Source: Propionibacteriaceae bacterium
GTDB lineage: Bacteria > Actinomycetota > Actinomycetes > Propionibacteriales > Propionibacteriaceae
Direction of reading: 5' to 3'
NCBI GenBank assembly: GCA_009778535.1
Contig: WRJP01000117.1
Coordinates: 1 to 5,768 of the forward strand
Length of the DNA: 5,768 bases
Shown: positions 5,247 through 5,768 of the stretch, piece by piece
Position numbering within the stretch: position 1 is the first letter of the stretch
Layout: each line of letters begins with the position of its first letter
Notes under the pieces: model-generated
Told to the model about the DNA's origin: nothing
The model's database searches: none
The model's input: the letters and a program-made list of their open reading frames with translations, nothing else
Position numbers and translations under genes: made by a program

Positions 5247-5768
5247 ATGGCTAGTACGCCGACTGCCTATCCGCAAGTTCCGGCACCCAAAAATCCCGCC
5301 CCTCACTTCGTCGAGCCAACGCAACCACGCCCACCAACGGTGCCATATCGCAGAACAAATCTCCCCCCACAAATTAAGCAGCCCCACAAACAATCGAAAG
5401 CAGCTCCCAGCATTTGCGTCGCCATCCTAACGATGGTGATGATCTGCGCAACGGCTCTGCTTGGCCGCCCCTCGCTCCATACCGAAGGCGCATTCAGCTG
5501 GTTCCCCGCCGACGGCTACCACTCGCGTCTTGCACAATCAGCCAACTCCGACATCTGGACATTGGAGTGGACGCGCCCAAGCCTTTATGGTCTTGGATAC
5601 TCCGCTTTCGTCGCGCTCCGCCCTTGGTATGAGAACGCAGAAACGAGTTGGATTACCGATCAGTACGCGCGCTTACACACCATGCAAACTGGTTCAGACG
5701 GAATAGCAAACAGACTCGTCGATACGTTATGGCGATTGGACACCGCAGGTGCAAAAGCAGAAGTTGAG
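5247..5768 (+). CDS. Membrane-anchored protein of unknown function, proline-rich N-terminus (3' truncated by window)
   Basis: The frame is open from the ATG at 5247 to the last base (174 codons, no stop), with an in-frame TAG just upstream at 5241-5243, so the ATG is the first possible start. Residues 1-53 are polar and rich in Pro, Gln and Lys/Arg. Residues about 55-73 (ICVAILTMVMICATALLG) form one hydrophobic span. The rest is polar and Trp/Tyr-rich, for example FSWFPADGY (83-91), WTLEW (104-108), RPWYE (125-129). Basic residues before the span predict the N-terminus inside and the remainder outside the membrane. I do not recognise the family; no catalytic motif is visible in the part seen. 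It is divergent from eno over a 148-bp gap. Three other plus-strand frames here are shorter and do not show protein-like composition. Confidence 0.75.
   Translation, partial: MASTPTAYPQVPAPKNPAPHFVEPTQPRPPTVPYRRTNLPPQIKQPHKQSKAAPSICVAILTMVMICATALLGRPSLHTEGAFSWFPADGYHSRLAQSANSDIWTLEWTRPSLYGLGYSAFVALRPWYENAETSWITDQYARLHTMQTGSDGIANRLVDTLWRLDTAGAKAEVE

Noticed and set aside
5203..5706. Three plus-strand and one minus-strand open frames near the right edge
   Set aside because: They overlap the continuous frame from 5247, which has a membrane span, a promoter-like upstream sequence and stays open to the end; the others look like out-of-frame shadows rich in Arg, Ser and Pro.

Overview
The window looks like a piece of an actinobacterial (Actinomycetota) chromosome with moderate G+C and tightly packed genes. 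The evidence is a class A penicillin-binding protein tail with a PASTA domain and proline-rich end, a metallophosphoesterase of the type found next to ponA in actinobacteria, an endonuclease III, a small PF07332-type (phage-holin-like) membrane protein, and a typical actinobacterial enolase. TTG and GTG starts are common: TTG for the phosphoesterase, GTG for nth, the methyltransferase-like gene and eno. Gaps between co-directional genes on the left are only 9-10 bp. The genus cannot be fixed from this sequence; a streamlined lineage is plausible.

Layout: positions 2-2408 carry three plus-strand genes in a row: the 3' end of the penicillin-binding protein gene, the metallophosphoesterase and nth. 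They converge, with a 1-bp gap, on a minus-strand block (2410-5098) of eno, a methyltransferase-like gene and the PF07332 gene, transcribed in that order from right to left. A 148-bp divergent intergenic region (5099-5246) separates eno from a plus-strand gene that runs off the right edge. That last gene (5247-5768) is open to the window end and encodes a membrane-anchored protein of unknown function with a proline-rich N-terminus.

Functionally the left block combines cell-wall synthesis (transpeptidase), a probable membrane-associated phosphoesterase and base-excision repair. The right block combines glycolysis (enolase), a methyltransferase-fold protein with a degraded SAM motif and a small membrane protein. 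No mobile element, RNA gene, CRISPR array or defence system is visible.

The points most worth a second look are: (1) a split between starts with a well-spaced Shine-Dalgarno and starts that lack one but have a TANNNT hexamer 6-7 nt upstream, suggesting leaderless transcripts; (2) a perfect 7-bp inverted repeat between eno and the divergent gene; (3) an imperfect palindrome downstream of eno that resembles a dispersed intergenic repeat; (4) altered catalytic or cofactor motifs in the phosphoesterase and in the methyltransferase-like protein; (5) the unrecognised membrane protein at the right edge.
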